Below, piece by piece: positions 54,346 through 63,126 of a stretch of DNA of 63,126 bases. The notes under the pieces were generated by a model. The model was not told where the DNA came from and made no database searches. It worked only from the letters and a program-made list of their open reading frames with translations. The position numbers and the translations under genes are program-made. This stretch comes from Pseudomonadota bacterium (GTDB lineage Bacteria; Pseudomonadota; Gammaproteobacteria; Burkholderiales; Burkholderiaceae_C). The DNA lies in contig JAFECX010000221.1 of NCBI GenBank assembly GCA_018241895.1, forward strand, positions 1 through 63,126, read 5' to 3'. Positions within the stretch are counted from its first letter, which is position 1. Each line of letters opens with the position of its first letter.

Positions 54346-55563
54346 ATGAAACGCAGACTGCTGAGCACGCTGATCGCCGCACTGTGCGCCGGCCTGGCGG
54401 GAACGGCGCAGGCCGCGATCGCGGGCGATGTCGTCAAGGTCGGCGTGCTGACCGACATGTCGGGCCCGTATGCCGACCTCTCGGGCCCGGGGTCGGTCGT
54501 GGCGGCGAAGATGGCCGCCGAGGACTACGTCAAGCAGACCGGCTCCAAGCTGAAGATCGAGATCGTCTCGGCCGACCACCAGAACAAGCCCGACGTGGGC
54601 TCGAGCATCACGCGCAAGTGGATCGACTCCGAAGGCGTCGACATGATCCTCGACGTGCCGACCTCGTCGGTGGCGCTGGCCGTGGCCCAGGTCGTCAAGG
54701 AGAAGAACAAGGTCATGGTCAACTCGACCGGCGGCAGTTCCGACCTCACCGGCAAGGCCTGCACGCCCAACACCGTGCACTGGACCTACGACACCTGGAT
54801 GCTGGCGCACGGCACCGGCAGCGCGGTCGTCAAGAGCGGCGGCGACACCTGGTTCTTCCTGACCGCCGACTACGCCTTCGGCCAGGCGCTCGAGAAGGAC
54901 ACCTCCGACGTCGTCAAGGCCTCGGGCGGCAAGGTGCTGGGCAGCGTGCGCGTGCCGCTGGGCACGCAGGACTTCTCGTCGTTCCTGCTGCAGGCGCAGG
55001 CCTCCAAGGCCAAGGTGATCGGCCTGGCCAACGCCGGCGCCGACACCATCAACTCGATCAAGCAGGCGGCCGAGTTCGGCATCGTCAAGGGCGGCCAGAA
55101 GATGGCCGGCCTGCTGGTGTTCATCAGCGACATCCACGGCCTGGGTCTGCAGACGGCGCAGGGCCTGCAGCTGACCGAGACCTTCTACTGGGACATGAAC
55201 GACGGCACGCGCGCCTGGTCCAAGCGCTTCGGCGCGCTGCACGGCGGCAAGATGCCGACCATGGTGCAGGCCGGCGTCTACGCCGGTCTGCTGCACTACC
55301 TGAAGGCGGTCGACGCGATCCAGGAGGACGCCGACGGCGCCAAGGTGGTGGCCGAGATGAAGAAGCTGCCCACCGACGACCCGCTGTTCGGCAAGGGGCT
55401 GATCCGCATCGACGGGCGCAAGATCCATCCGGCCTATCTGTTCGAGGTCAAGAAGCCGAGCGAGTCCAAATACCCCTGGGACTACTACAAGCTGGTCGAG
55501 ACGATCCCGGCCGACAAGGCGTTCCGCCCGCTCAACGAGGGCGGCTGCTACCTGGTCAAGTAG
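54346..55563 (+). CDS. livK: ABC importer substrate-binding protein (LivK-type)
   Basis: Periplasmic binding protein of 405 residues. The signal peptide MKRRLLSTLIAALCAGLAGTAQA is cut near residue 24. VVKVGVLTDMSGPYADLSGPGS is the classic LivK opening. The ligand is unknown; the pocket looks like the broader group that binds amino acids, amides or aromatic acids. CACAAGGAGACACGAG precedes the ATG, a strong ribosome site, which fits high expression of the binding protein. Confidence 0.92.
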   Translation: MKRRLLSTLIAALCAGLAGTAQAAIAGDVVKVGVLTDMSGPYADLSGPGSVVAAKMAAEDYVKQTGSKLKIEIVSADHQNKPDVGSSITRKWIDSEGVDMILDVPTSSVALAVAQVVKEKNKVMVNSTGGSSDLTGKACTPNTVHWTYDTWMLAHGTGSAVVKSGGDTWFFLTADYAFGQALEKDTSDVVKASGGKVLGSVRVPLGTQDFSSFLLQAQASKAKVIGLANAGADTINSIKQAAEFGIVKGGQKMAGLLVFISDIHGLGLQTAQGLQLTETFYWDMNDGTRAWSKRFGALHGGKMPTMVQAGVYAGLLHYLKAVDAIQEDADGAKVVAEMKKLPTDDPLFGKGLIRIDGRKIHPAYLFEVKKPSESKYPWDYYKLVETIPADKAFRPLNEGGCYLVK

Positions 55564-55603
55564 GCGCGCTGCGGCGCCGGGGGCAAGGGCAGGGAGGGAC
55601 GCC

Positions 55604-56488
55604 ATGGAGGTCTTCGGCATCCCGATCCAGGCCATGATGGGGCAGCTCCTCATCGGCCTGATCAACGGCTCCTTCTATGCCCTGCTCTCGCTGGGCCTGG
55701 CCGTCATCTTCGGCCTGCTCAACATCATCAACTTCGCGCACGGCGCCGTCTACATGATGGGCGCCTTCGTCGCCTACCTGCTGCTCAACAAGGTGGGCCT
55801 GGGCTACTGGTGGTCGCTGGCGATCGCACCGGTGGCGGTCGGGCTGTTCGGCGTCGTCGTCGAGCGCACGCTGCTCGAGCGGCTGTACGGCCTGGACCAC
55901 CTGTACGGCCTGCTGCTGACCTTCGGGCTGGCGCTCGTCGTGCAGGGGCTGTTCCAGAACGAATACGGATCGTCGGGCCTGCCCTACGCGATCCCGGCGC
56001 AACTGCAGGGCGGGCAGAACCTGGGCTTCATGTTCCTGCCCAACTACCGCGCCTGGGTCATCGTGGCCTCGCTGCTGGTGTGCCTGCTCACGTGGTTCAC
56101 GATCGAGCACACGCGTCTGGGCGGCTACCTGCGCGCGGCGACCGAGAATCCGCAGCTGGTGCAGGCCTTCGGCATCAACGTGCCGCGCATGATCACGCTC
56201 ACCTACGGCTTCGGCACCGCGCTCGCGGCGCTGGCCGGCGTGATGGCGGCGCCGATCTACCAGGTCAGCCCGCTGATGGGCTCGCACCTGATCATCGTCG
56301 TGTTCGCGGTGGTCGTGATCGGCGGCATGGGCTCGATCATGGGCGCCATCGTGTCGGGCTTCGGCCTCGGCCTGATCGAGGGGCTGACCAAGGTCTTCTA
56401 TCCCGAGGCGTCGACCACCGTGATCTTCATCATCATGACGATCGTGCTGCTGATCCGTCCGGCCGGGCTGTTCGGCGCGCAGAAGTGA
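55604..56488 (+). CDS. livH: Branched-chain amino-acid type ABC permease (LivH)
   Basis: Inner-membrane permease of 294 residues with about eight helices. FYALLSLGLAVIFGLLNIINFAHGAVYMMGAF is the LivH hallmark near the N-terminus. The stop overlaps the region of the LivM start: a GTG at 56485 would give a GTGA overlap, an ATG follows at 56494. Confidence 0.94.
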   Translation: MEVFGIPIQAMMGQLLIGLINGSFYALLSLGLAVIFGLLNIINFAHGAVYMMGAFVAYLLLNKVGLGYWWSLAIAPVAVGLFGVVVERTLLERLYGLDHLYGLLLTFGLALVVQGLFQNEYGSSGLPYAIPAQLQGGQNLGFMFLPNYRAWVIVASLLVCLLTWFTIEHTRLGGYLRAATENPQLVQAFGINVPRMITLTYGFGTALAALAGVMAAPIYQVSPLMGSHLIIVVFAVVVIGGMGSIMGAIVSGFGLGLIEGLTKVFYPEASTTVIFIIMTIVLLIRPAGLFGAQK

Positions 56489-56493
56489 AGCCG

Positions 56494-57495
56494 ATGGCCG
56501 CTGCGCCCGTGCCCGCATCGCCGACGCCGCCCGCCGGCAATGTGCCGCTGCCGCCTGCCCCCGCGAGCCCGGCGCGCACGCACCTGGCGGTGTTCGGCGT
56601 CATGGTCGCCGTCTTCGTGCTCGCGCCGCTGCTCGGCGTGTACCCGGTGTTCATGATGAAGGTGATGTGCTTCGCGCTCTTTGCCTGCGCCTTCAACCTG
56701 CTGCTGGGCTTCGGCGGCCTGCTGTCGTTCGGCCACGCGATGTTCCTGGGCAGCGCCGGCTACGTGGCGGCGCACGCCGCCAAGGTCTGGGGCCTGACGC
56801 CCGAGCTGGCCGTGCTGCTGGCCACCGCGGCGGCGGCGGCGCTGGGCTGGGTGACGGGCTGGCTGTCGATCCGCCGCCAGGGCATCTACTTCGCGATGAT
56901 CACGCTGGCGCTGGCGCAGATGGTCTTCTTCTTCAGCCTGCAGGCGCCCTTCACCGGCGGCGAGGACGGCATCCAGGCGGTGCCGCGCGGGCGCCTGTTC
57001 GGCCTCGTCGACCTGTCGCAGCCGCTCGCCATGTACGGCTTCGTGCTGGCGATCTTCCTCGCCGGCTTCGGGCTCGTCTACCGCATCGTGCACTCGCCGT
57101 TCGGCCAGGTGCTGCTGGCGATCCGCGAGAACGAACCGCGCGCGATCTCGCTCGGCTACGACGCCGATCGCTTCAAGCACCGCGCCTTCGTGCTGTCGGC
57201 GGCGCTCTCGGGCCTGGCCGGCGGCACCAAGGCGATCGTGTTCCAGCTCGCCTCGCTCACCGACGTGCACTGGGGCATGTCGGGCGAGGTGGTGCTGATG
57301 ACGCTGGTCGGCGGCATGGGCACGATCTTCGGGCCGGTGGTCGGCGCCGCCGTCGTCGTCACGATGCAGAACTACCTGGCCGAGGTCGGCTCGTGGGTGA
57401 CCGTGGTGCAGGGCGCCATCTTCGTGCTCTGCGTGCTGGTGTTCCGCCGCGGCATCGTCGGCGAGATCGCGCGCGTGCTGAAGAAGCCGCTCTGA
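56494..57495 (+). CDS. livM: Branched-chain amino-acid type ABC permease (LivM)
   Basis: Second permease, 333 residues, about nine helices after a proline/alanine-rich cytoplasmic start. FNLLLGFGGLLSFGHAMFLGSAGY and AIRENEPRAISLGYD are LivM features. ATG 56494 or the overlapping GTG at 56485 could be the start. It is the last gene of the importer operon; no clear terminator follows. Confidence 0.93.
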   Translation: MAAAPVPASPTPPAGNVPLPPAPASPARTHLAVFGVMVAVFVLAPLLGVYPVFMMKVMCFALFACAFNLLLGFGGLLSFGHAMFLGSAGYVAAHAAKVWGLTPELAVLLATAAAAALGWVTGWLSIRRQGIYFAMITLALAQMVFFFSLQAPFTGGEDGIQAVPRGRLFGLVDLSQPLAMYGFVLAIFLAGFGLVYRIVHSPFGQVLLAIRENEPRAISLGYDADRFKHRAFVLSAALSGLAGGTKAIVFQLASLTDVHWGMSGEVVLMTLVGGMGTIFGPVVGAAVVVTMQNYLAEVGSWVTVVQGAIFVLCVLVFRRGIVGEIARVLKKPL

Positions 57496-57826
57496 GCCAC
57501 CTGCGAACGAACCACCCACGCCCGCTCGACGCGCCTTCACGCCCCCGCTCGGCATTGCAGATGCTCGCCCTATTGCGCGATACGGCTGCGCGTTGCACCT
57601 CGAGCGGCGCCGTCCTGTCGCGCCGCTCGGGCGCGACCGATTCATGCACAGGTTCTGAGTGCCCCCGGGGGCGGGTGGCACCGGGACCGAGACGCCGCGG
57701 GGCATCGGGGCCAGCGGCAGACCCGGCTCGGCGCGAGGGGCGCCCGGCGGCGCGGGCTTCGGCCCCGCCGCCGGGTCGGACTGGCGATCTCGCGGACAAT
57801 GGCAACTGTTGCCCGGCAGCCCGGCC
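57496..57826. other. Upstream region of leuC
   Basis: 331 bases without a clear gene. It contains the inverted repeat at 57601-57629 and a palindrome GCCCCCGGGGGC near 57,660. An ATG at 57561 opens a frame ([12 protein letters not shown]...) that stops at 57830, overlapping the leuC start; beyond the first dozen codons it looks like random GC-rich translation. The leu promoter should be here but no box pair is convincing. Confidence 0.5.
57601..57629. promoter_or_regulatory. Inverted repeat in the leuC leader
   Basis: CGAGCGGCG (57601-57609) and CGCCGCTCG (57621-57629) form a perfect 9-base stem with an 11-base loop. No T run follows, so it is not an ordinary terminator. It could be a leader hairpin or a regulator site for the leucine genes. 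Confidence 0.4.
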
Positions 57827-59251
57827 ATGACCGCAAGAACCCTCTACGACAAGCTCTGGGACGACCATGTCGTCCACACCGAGGACGACGGCACCGCCAT
57901 CCTCTACATCGACCGCCATCTCGTGCACGAGGTGACGAGCCCGCAGGCCTTCGAGGGCCTGCGGCTGGCGGGGCGCAGGCTGTGGCGCGCGAGCAGCGTC
58001 GTCGCCACCGCCGACCACAACACGCCCACCACCGGCTGGGAGCGCGGCTACGACGGCATCGAGGACCCCACCAGCAAGCAGCAGGTGAAGACGCTGGACG
58101 CCAACGTCGCCGCCTTCGGCGCCGCGGCGTACTTCCCGTTCCTCGACCGGCGCCAGGGCATCGTGCATGTGATCGGCCCCGAGAACGGCGCCACGCTGCC
58201 GGGCATGACGGTGGTCTGCGGCGACAGCCACACCAGCACGCACGGCGCCTTCGGTGCGCTGGCGCACGGCATCGGCACGAGCGAGGTCGAGCACGTGATG
58301 GCCACGCAGACGCTGCTGGCGCGCAAGGCCAAGAACATGCTCGTCCGGGTCGAGGGCCGGCTCGGCCTGGGCGTGACGGCCAAGGATGTCGTGCTGGCCG
58401 TCATCGCCCGCATCGGCACCGCCGGCGGCACCGGCTACACGATCGAGTTCGCCGGCAGCGCCATCCGCTCGCTGAGCATGGAAGGGCGCATGACGGTGTG
58501 CAACATGGCGATCGAGGCCGGCGCGCGCGCAGGCCTGGTGGCCGTCGACGACAAGACGATCGAGTACGTCAGGGGCCGGCCTTTCGCACCGGGCGGCCCG
58601 GCGTGGGACGAGGCCGTGGCCTACTGGCGCACGCTGGCGAGCGACGCGGGCGCGAAGTTCGATGCCGTGGTCGAATTCGACGCCGCGCAGATCGTGCCGC
58701 AGGTGAGCTGGGGCACGAGCCCGGAGATGGTGCTGCCGGTCGACGGCCGCGTGCCCGACCCCGAGAAGGAGAAGGATCCGGTCAAGCGCGCCGCCATCGA
58801 GCGCGCGCTCGTCTACATGGGCCTGCAGCCCGACAAGCCGATCACCGACATCGCGATCGACAAGGTGTTCATCGGCTCGTGCACCAACAGCCGCATCGAA
58901 GACCTGCGCGCGGCCGCCGAGGTGGTCAGGCGGCTGCACCGCCGCATCGCGCCCAACGTGCGCCTGGCGCTGGTGGTGCCCGGCTCCGGCCAGGTGAAGG
59001 CGCAGGCCGAGCGCGAGGGCCTGCACGAGATCTTCGAGGGCGCCGGCTTCGAGTGGCGCGAGCCGGGCTGCAGCATGTGCCTGGCGATGAACGCCGACCG
59101 CCTCGAGCCCGGCGAGCGCTGCGCCAGCACCAGCAACCGCAACTTCGAGGGCCGCCAGGGCGCCGGCGGCCGCACGCACCTCGTGAGCCCGGCGATGGCC
59201 GCGGCGGCGGCGCTGCACGGTCACTTCGTCGACGTGCGGCGCTTTGCCTGA
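57827..59251 (+). CDS. leuC: 3-isopropylmalate dehydratase large subunit
   Basis: Aconitase-type enzyme of leucine synthesis, isomerising 2- to 3-isopropylmalate. The 474 residues hold [15 protein letters not shown] and the [4Fe-4S] ligands in [12 protein letters not shown] and GCSMCLAMN. It begins at ATG 57827 ([16 protein letters not shown]). LeuD follows after 35 bases; the small entericidin-like gene often found between them in Burkholderiales is missing here. Confidence 0.97.
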   Translation: MTARTLYDKLWDDHVVHTEDDGTAILYIDRHLVHEVTSPQAFEGLRLAGRRLWRASSVVATADHNTPTTGWERGYDGIEDPTSKQQVKTLDANVAAFGAAAYFPFLDRRQGIVHVIGPENGATLPGMTVVCGDSHTSTHGAFGALAHGIGTSEVEHVMATQTLLARKAKNMLVRVEGRLGLGVTAKDVVLAVIARIGTAGGTGYTIEFAGSAIRSLSMEGRMTVCNMAIEAGARAGLVAVDDKTIEYVRGRPFAPGGPAWDEAVAYWRTLASDAGAKFDAVVEFDAAQIVPQVSWGTSPEMVLPVDGRVPDPEKEKDPVKRAAIERALVYMGLQPDKPITDIAIDKVFIGSCTNSRIEDLRAAAEVVRRLHRRIAPNVRLALVVPGSGQVKAQAEREGLHEIFEGAGFEWREPGCSMCLAMNADRLEPGERCASTSNRNFEGRQGAGGRTHLVSPAMAAAAALHGHFVDVRRFA

Positions 59252-59286
59252 GCACCGGCGCGTTGCCCGCACATCGAGTACACGAC

Positions 59287-59937
59287 ATGCTAGCCTTCAC
59301 CGTCCACCAGGGCCTGGTCGCGCCGCTGGACCGCGCCAACGTCGACACCGACGCCATCATCCCCAAGCAGTTCCTCAAGTCGATTGCGCGCTCGGGCTTC
59401 GGGCCCAACCTGTTCGACGAGTGGCGCTACCTGGACCACGGCGAGCCGGGTCAGGACGCGGCCGCGCGCCGGCCGAACCCGGACTTCGTGCTCAACCAGC
59501 CGCGCTACCGGGGCGCCTCGATCCTGCTCGCACGCCGCAACTTCGGCTGCGGATCGAGCCGCGAGCACGCGCCGTGGGCGCTCCAGCAGTACGGCTTTCG
59601 TGCGCTGATCGCGCCGAGCTACGCCGACATCTTCTTCTCCAACTGCTTCAAGAACGGCCTGCTGCCGATCGTGCTGCCCGAGGCGCAGGTGGCGCGCCTG
59701 TTCGACGCCGTCGCGGCGTTTGCCGGCTACAGCCTGACCGTCGATCTGCCGCGCCAGGTAATCGTCGAGCCCGACGGCAGCGAACTGCCCTTCGAGGTGC
59801 TGCCGTTTCGCAAGCACTGCCTCGTCAACGGGCTGGACGACATCGGCCTCACGCTGCGCCACGCCGACAAGATCCGCGCCTTCGAGGCCGAGCGGCTGGC
59901 GAGGATGCCGTGGCTGGCCAAGACGCAACTCGGTTGA
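59287..59937 (+). CDS. leuD: 3-isopropylmalate dehydratase small subunit
   Basis: Swivel-domain partner of LeuC, 216 residues. [13 protein letters not shown] and the [14 protein letters not shown] active-site loop are conserved. The gene lies between leuC and leuB and ends 10 bases before leuB. Confidence 0.97.
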   Translation: MLAFTVHQGLVAPLDRANVDTDAIIPKQFLKSIARSGFGPNLFDEWRYLDHGEPGQDAAARRPNPDFVLNQPRYRGASILLARRNFGCGSSREHAPWALQQYGFRALIAPSYADIFFSNCFKNGLLPIVLPEAQVARLFDAVAAFAGYSLTVDLPRQVIVEPDGSELPFEVLPFRKHCLVNGLDDIGLTLRHADKIRAFEAERLARMPWLAKTQLG

Positions 59938-59947
59938 CGGACGCAGC

Positions 59948-61072
59948 ATGAAGATCGCGATCCTGCCGGGCGACGGCATCGGCCCCGAAATCGTGCACGA
60001 GGCGGTGCGGGTGCTGCATGCGCTCGAGCTGGCGTTCGAGAGCGAGACCGCGCTCGTCGGCGGCGCCGCCTACGAGGCGCAGGGCCACCCGCTGCCCGGG
60101 GCGACGCTGGCGCTGGCCCAGGCGGCCGACGCGATCCTCTTCGGCGCGGTGGGCGACTGGAAGCACGACCAGCTCGAGCGCGCACTGCGCCCCGAGCAGG
60201 CGATCCTCGGGCTGCGCAAGCACCTGGGCCTGTTCGCCAACCTGCGCCCCGCGCTGTGCCACGCGCCGCTCGTGCAGGCCAGCTCGCTCAAGCCCGAGCT
60301 GGTGACCGGGCTGGACATCCTCATCATCCGCGAGCTCACCGGCGACATCTACTTCGGCCAGCCGCGCGGCCGGCGCACCGCGCTCGACGGCCACTTCCCC
60401 GGCACCGAGGAGGCCTTCGACACGATGCGCTACTCGCGCCCCGAGATCGAGCGCATCGCGCATGTCGCGTTCCAGGCCGCGCGCAAGCGCGCAGCGGCAG
60501 GCGGGCGCGCCGGCGCGCGTGGCAAGGTCACGAGCGTCGACAAGGCCAACGTGCTCGAGACCTTCCAGCTGTGGCGCGACGTGCTGGTCGAGGTGCATGC
60601 GCAGTACCCCGACGTCGAGCTCGAGCACATGTATGTCGACAACGCGGCGATGCAGCTGGTGCGCGCACCCAGGAAGTTCGACGTCGTCGTCACCGGCAAC
60701 CTGTTCGGCGACATCCTCTCCGACGAGGCGGCGATGCTCACCGGATCGATCGGCATGCTGCCTTCGGCGTCGCTCGACGGCAACAGCAAGGGCCTGTACG
60801 AGCCGATCCACGGCAGTGCACCCGACATCGCCGGCAAGGGCGTGGCCAACCCGCTCGCTACAATCCTCTCCGCTGCCATGATGCTGCGCTACTCGCTCGA
60901 CCGGGCCGACGCGGCCGATCGCATCGAGTCGGCCGTCCAGGCCGTGCTCGCCGCCGGGCTGCGCACGCCCGACATCTGGAGCGAAGGCACGAACAAGGTC
61001 GGCACGCGCGAGATGGGCGATGCGGTGGTCGCTGCGATCACCGGCAAAACGATTCCCTCCACCCGGCGCTAG
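59948..61072 (+). CDS. leuB: 3-isopropylmalate dehydrogenase
   Basis: NAD-dependent oxidative decarboxylase of leucine synthesis. The 374 residues open with [12 protein letters not shown]; substrate arginines are in the [10 protein letters not shown] region, the catalytic lysine in SVDKANVLE, and nucleotide binding in [11 protein letters not shown]. It is longer than the usual 355-360 because of a short Gly/Ala/Arg insertion (about 182-191, [11 protein letters not shown]) before the catalytic lysine strand. Confidence 0.97.
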   Translation: MKIAILPGDGIGPEIVHEAVRVLHALELAFESETALVGGAAYEAQGHPLPGATLALAQAADAILFGAVGDWKHDQLERALRPEQAILGLRKHLGLFANLRPALCHAPLVQASSLKPELVTGLDILIIRELTGDIYFGQPRGRRTALDGHFPGTEEAFDTMRYSRPEIERIAHVAFQAARKRAAAGGRAGARGKVTSVDKANVLETFQLWRDVLVEVHAQYPDVELEHMYVDNAAMQLVRAPRKFDVVVTGNLFGDILSDEAAMLTGSIGMLPSASLDGNSKGLYEPIHGSAPDIAGKGVANPLATILSAAMMLRYSLDRADAADRIESAVQAVLAAGLRTPDIWSEGTNKVGTREMGDAVVAAITGKTIPSTRR

Positions 61073-61175
61073 CGCGCCCGCGGTTCGTCTCGCCCCTTGC
61101 TCCCTCTCCTGGACCCCGGCGATGCGAGCCGGCAGGCACCAGGGGTCCGGATCCACGGCAAAGGCAAGGACAGCA

Positions 61176-62330
61176 ATGGCAATTCCCAGCAATCCGAGAG
61201 TCGGCCTCGTCGGCTGGCGCGGCATGGTCGGCTCCGTGCTCATGCAGCGCATGGCTGCCGAAGGCGACTTCGCGCACATCGAGCCGGTGTTCTTCAGCAC
61301 CAGCAACGCCGGCGGCGCGCTGCCGGCAACGATCGCCGGCTACGCGAAGAACGAGCGCAGCTTGCTTGCCGCCAGCGACCTGAAGGCGCTCGCCGCGTGC
61401 GATGTCATCCTCACCTGCCAGGGCAGCGACTTCACGAAGCAGGCCTACCCGGCGCTGCGCGCAGCCGGCTGGAAGGGCTTCTGGATCGACGCCGCCAAGA
61501 CGCTGCGCATGAACGACGACGCGGTGATCGTGCTCGACCCGGTGAACATGCCGGTCGTCAAGGATGCGCTGGCCCGGGGCGTGCGCGACTACGTCGGCGG
61601 CAACTGCACGGTGAGCTGCATGCTGATGGGCGTGGGCGCGCTGTTCAAGGCCGACCTCGTCGAGTGGATGACCGCCACCACCTACCAGGCCGCCAGCGGC
61701 GGCGGCGCGCAGCACATGCGCGAACTGCTGATGCAGATGGGCACGCTGCACGCGAGCGTCAGCAGCCTGCTCGACGACCCGGCGAGCGCGATCCTCGAGA
61801 TCGACCGCCTCGTCGCCGAGCGCCAGCGCGCGCTCACGCCCGAGGAGACGAAGAACTTCATGGTGCCGCTGGCCGGCAGCCTGATTCCCTGGATCGACGT
61901 CGACCGCGACGACGGCACCAGCCTCGAGGAGTGGAAGGGCAGCGTCGAGACCAACAAGATCCTCGGCCGCGGCCCCGGCTTCGGCTGCGAGGCGACGCCG
62001 ATCGACTCGATCTGCGTGCGCGTCGGCGCCATGCGCTGCCACAGCCAGAGCCTGACGATCAAGCTCAAGCGCGACGTGCCGCTCGCCGATATCGAGCAGA
62101 TGATCGCTGCCGACAACGAATGGGTGCGCTTCGTGCCCAATACGCGCGAAGCCACGATCCGCGAGCTCACGCCGGTGGCCGTGACCGGGACGCTGCAGAT
62201 CCCGGTCGGGCGGGTGCGCAAGCTCACGCTCGGCTCCACCTACCTGGGCGCGTTCACGATCGGCGACCAGCTGCTGTGGGGCGCGGCCGAGCCGCTGCGC
62301 CGCATGCTGCGCATCCTTCTGGAGCAGTGA
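61176..62330 (+). CDS. asd: Aspartate-semialdehyde dehydrogenase
   Basis: Reduces aspartyl phosphate to the semialdehyde for lysine, threonine, methionine and diaminopimelate synthesis. The 384 residues carry [11 protein letters not shown] for NADP, the catalytic C144 in [14 protein letters not shown] and the histidine of [11 protein letters not shown] at 61176 ([16 protein letters not shown]), with AAGGACAGCA just upstream. It follows leuB by 103 bases, the standard Burkholderiales order. Confidence 0.97.
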   Translation: MAIPSNPRVGLVGWRGMVGSVLMQRMAAEGDFAHIEPVFFSTSNAGGALPATIAGYAKNERSLLAASDLKALAACDVILTCQGSDFTKQAYPALRAAGWKGFWIDAAKTLRMNDDAVIVLDPVNMPVVKDALARGVRDYVGGNCTVSCMLMGVGALFKADLVEWMTATTYQAASGGGAQHMRELLMQMGTLHASVSSLLDDPASAILEIDRLVAERQRALTPEETKNFMVPLAGSLIPWIDVDRDDGTSLEEWKGSVETNKILGRGPGFGCEATPIDSICVRVGAMRCHSQSLTIKLKRDVPLADIEQMIAADNEWVRFVPNTREATIRELTPVAVTGTLQIPVGRVRKLTLGSTYLGAFTIGDQLLWGAAEPLRRMLRILLEQ

Positions 62331-62563
62331 TCCGGGCGTCGTTTTCGCGCGTTGCACATCGGCAACAGCTGTAACAGCGCGCGGAAACAATGTTTTTCCT
62401 GCCGTTTTGTTCGCAGTGGCGTGAGCTTGCGCTCCTATATGCTTGATGTCGTTGCGATTTCGCGGGGCTGCGGTGCGTCGAGCCGGAACCGTCCGGGGTC
62501 GCGTTGCTGGACTTGCGGCACAGCCGCTTTAGACGCGGCCCGATTCGCCTGGGAGGACAAGCC

Positions 62564-63126
62564 TTGAAGCATCGCCCGTGCACCGATACGCCCATTGCCC
62601 GGCCCGCTGCGGCACGCTTCGCGCTCACCGGCGTCGCGCTGGCGGCCGCCTGCCTGTGGGCCACTCAGGCGTGGGCGCTGGGGCTGGGACGGCTCACGGT
62701 GCAATCGGCGTTGGGCGAGACGCTGCGCGCCGAGATCGAAGTCACCGCGCTCACGCCCGAGGAGGCGGCGTCGCTGCAGTTGCGCGTGGCGTCGCCCGAG
62801 ACCTACCGCGCGCAAGGGGTCGACTACAACGCGGCGCTCACCAACGCCCGCGTGCAGCTGGTGCGCCGGCCGGACGGACGCAGCGTGCTGCGCGTGTCCA
62901 GCGATCGCACCGTGCTCGAGCCCTTCGTCGATGTGATCGTCGAAGCCTCTTGGGCCTCGGGCCGCCTGATGCGCGACTACACGATGCTGTTCGACCCGCC
63001 GTCGATGCGCACCGCGCAGGCGCCGGCACCGACCGCGGCTGCGGTGACCACCGCGCCCGCCGCGCCAGCCGTCGTGCGGCCGTCGGTCGTGCCGCCCGCG
63101 CCGGCTGCCGCGCCGGCTGCGGCAAC
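62564..63126 (+). CDS. fimV: FimV-like pilus/polarity protein, 5' part only
   Basis: N-terminal part (about 187 codons) of FimV, the inner-membrane/periplasmic hub for type IV pili and pole organisation. The hydrophobic segment ARFALTGVALAAACLWATQAWA is followed by the FimV family domain LGLGRLTVQSALGETLRAEIEVTAL (about 36-60) and a Pro/Ala-rich linker running off the window. The start is a TTG at 62564: GGGAGG lies 8 bases before it and no ATG or GTG gives the signal segment. The asd-fimV neighbourhood supports the call. Confidence 0.9.
   Translation, partial: MKHRPCTDTPIARPAAARFALTGVALAAACLWATQAWALGLGRLTVQSALGETLRAEIEVTALTPEEAASLQLRVASPETYRAQGVDYNAALTNARVQLVRRPDGRSVLRVSSDRTVLEPFVDVIVEASWASGRLMRDYTMLFDPPSMRTAQAPAPTAAAVTTAPAAPAVVRPSVVPPAPAAAPAAA

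Noticed and set aside
57561..57830. A 89-residue gene overlapping the leuC start
   Set aside because: After the first dozen codons the translation is Arg/Ala/Pro/Gly-rich without structure and resembles other shadow frames.
62417..62430. Sigma54-like TGGC...TTGC upstream of fimV
   Set aside because: The distance between the GG and GC elements is one base short of the strict spacing that sigma54 promoters need.

Overview
This is 63 kb of very GC-rich chromosome from a betaproteobacterium. The order leuC-leuD-leuB-asd-fimV, the block GntR-sdhCDAB-sdhE-gltA with divergent mdh, and hemB without zinc-site cysteines all point to Burkholderiales, probably near Rubrivivax, Leptothrix or Ideonella. 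Genes are tightly packed, many stops overlap the next start, and most of the content is housekeeping. I see no tRNA, rRNA, CRISPR array, transposase or prophage gene.

Layout. 1-7,000: Memo-family protein (cut by the left edge), pobA, a UbiD decarboxylase, mog-darP and pmbA. 7,175-10,893: a TRAP transporter (DctQ, DctM, DctP). 11,059-17,207: DUF1841, TauE/SafE exporter, D,D-carboxypeptidase, small hydrolase, [2Fe-2S] ferredoxin, VanZ, HemJ and an L,D-transpeptidase. 17,208-27,484: an accessory island with a lipoprotein amidohydrolase and a type I restriction-modification operon, ending in a 700-base gene-poor stretch. 27,485-36,053: hemB, exonuclease I, a binding-protein ABC importer, a small exported protein and a CoA-ester lyase. 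36,219-43,386: malate dehydrogenase, its divergent GntR regulator, succinate dehydrogenase and citrate synthase. 43,483-52,643: a complete propionyl-CoA to succinyl-CoA route (FCD-type GntR regulator, methylmalonyl-CoA mutase, MeaB, propionyl-CoA carboxylase, VOC epimerase) that feeds the neighbouring TCA genes. 52,740-57,495: a branched-chain amino-acid type ABC importer, logical beside the propionate route because valine and isoleucine degrade to propionyl-CoA. 57,827 to the end: leuCDB, asd and the start of fimV.

The most interesting locus is the restriction-modification operon. Its order is hsdM, a TumE-like toxin, a TumA-like (HVO_A0114-type) DNA-binding antitoxin, hsdS, hsdR. The last four genes are chained by three consecutive 4-base stop/start overlaps. 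Between hsdM and the toxin lie two palindromes sharing the core CGTTGGC-N6-GCCAACG. They cover a good sigma70-like promoter placed so that the toxin message would be nearly or fully leaderless from a GTG. I read this as a toxin-antitoxin pair that may autoregulate and set the expression of the specificity and restriction subunits apart from the methylase.

Other points: a LivF homologue with arginine for the Walker A lysine; palindromes that look like the operators of both GntR regulators; an importer whose binding protein lacks the usual iron-binding tyrosine pair; a possible small RNA with a strong terminator upstream of the hsd operon; and several gene remnants.
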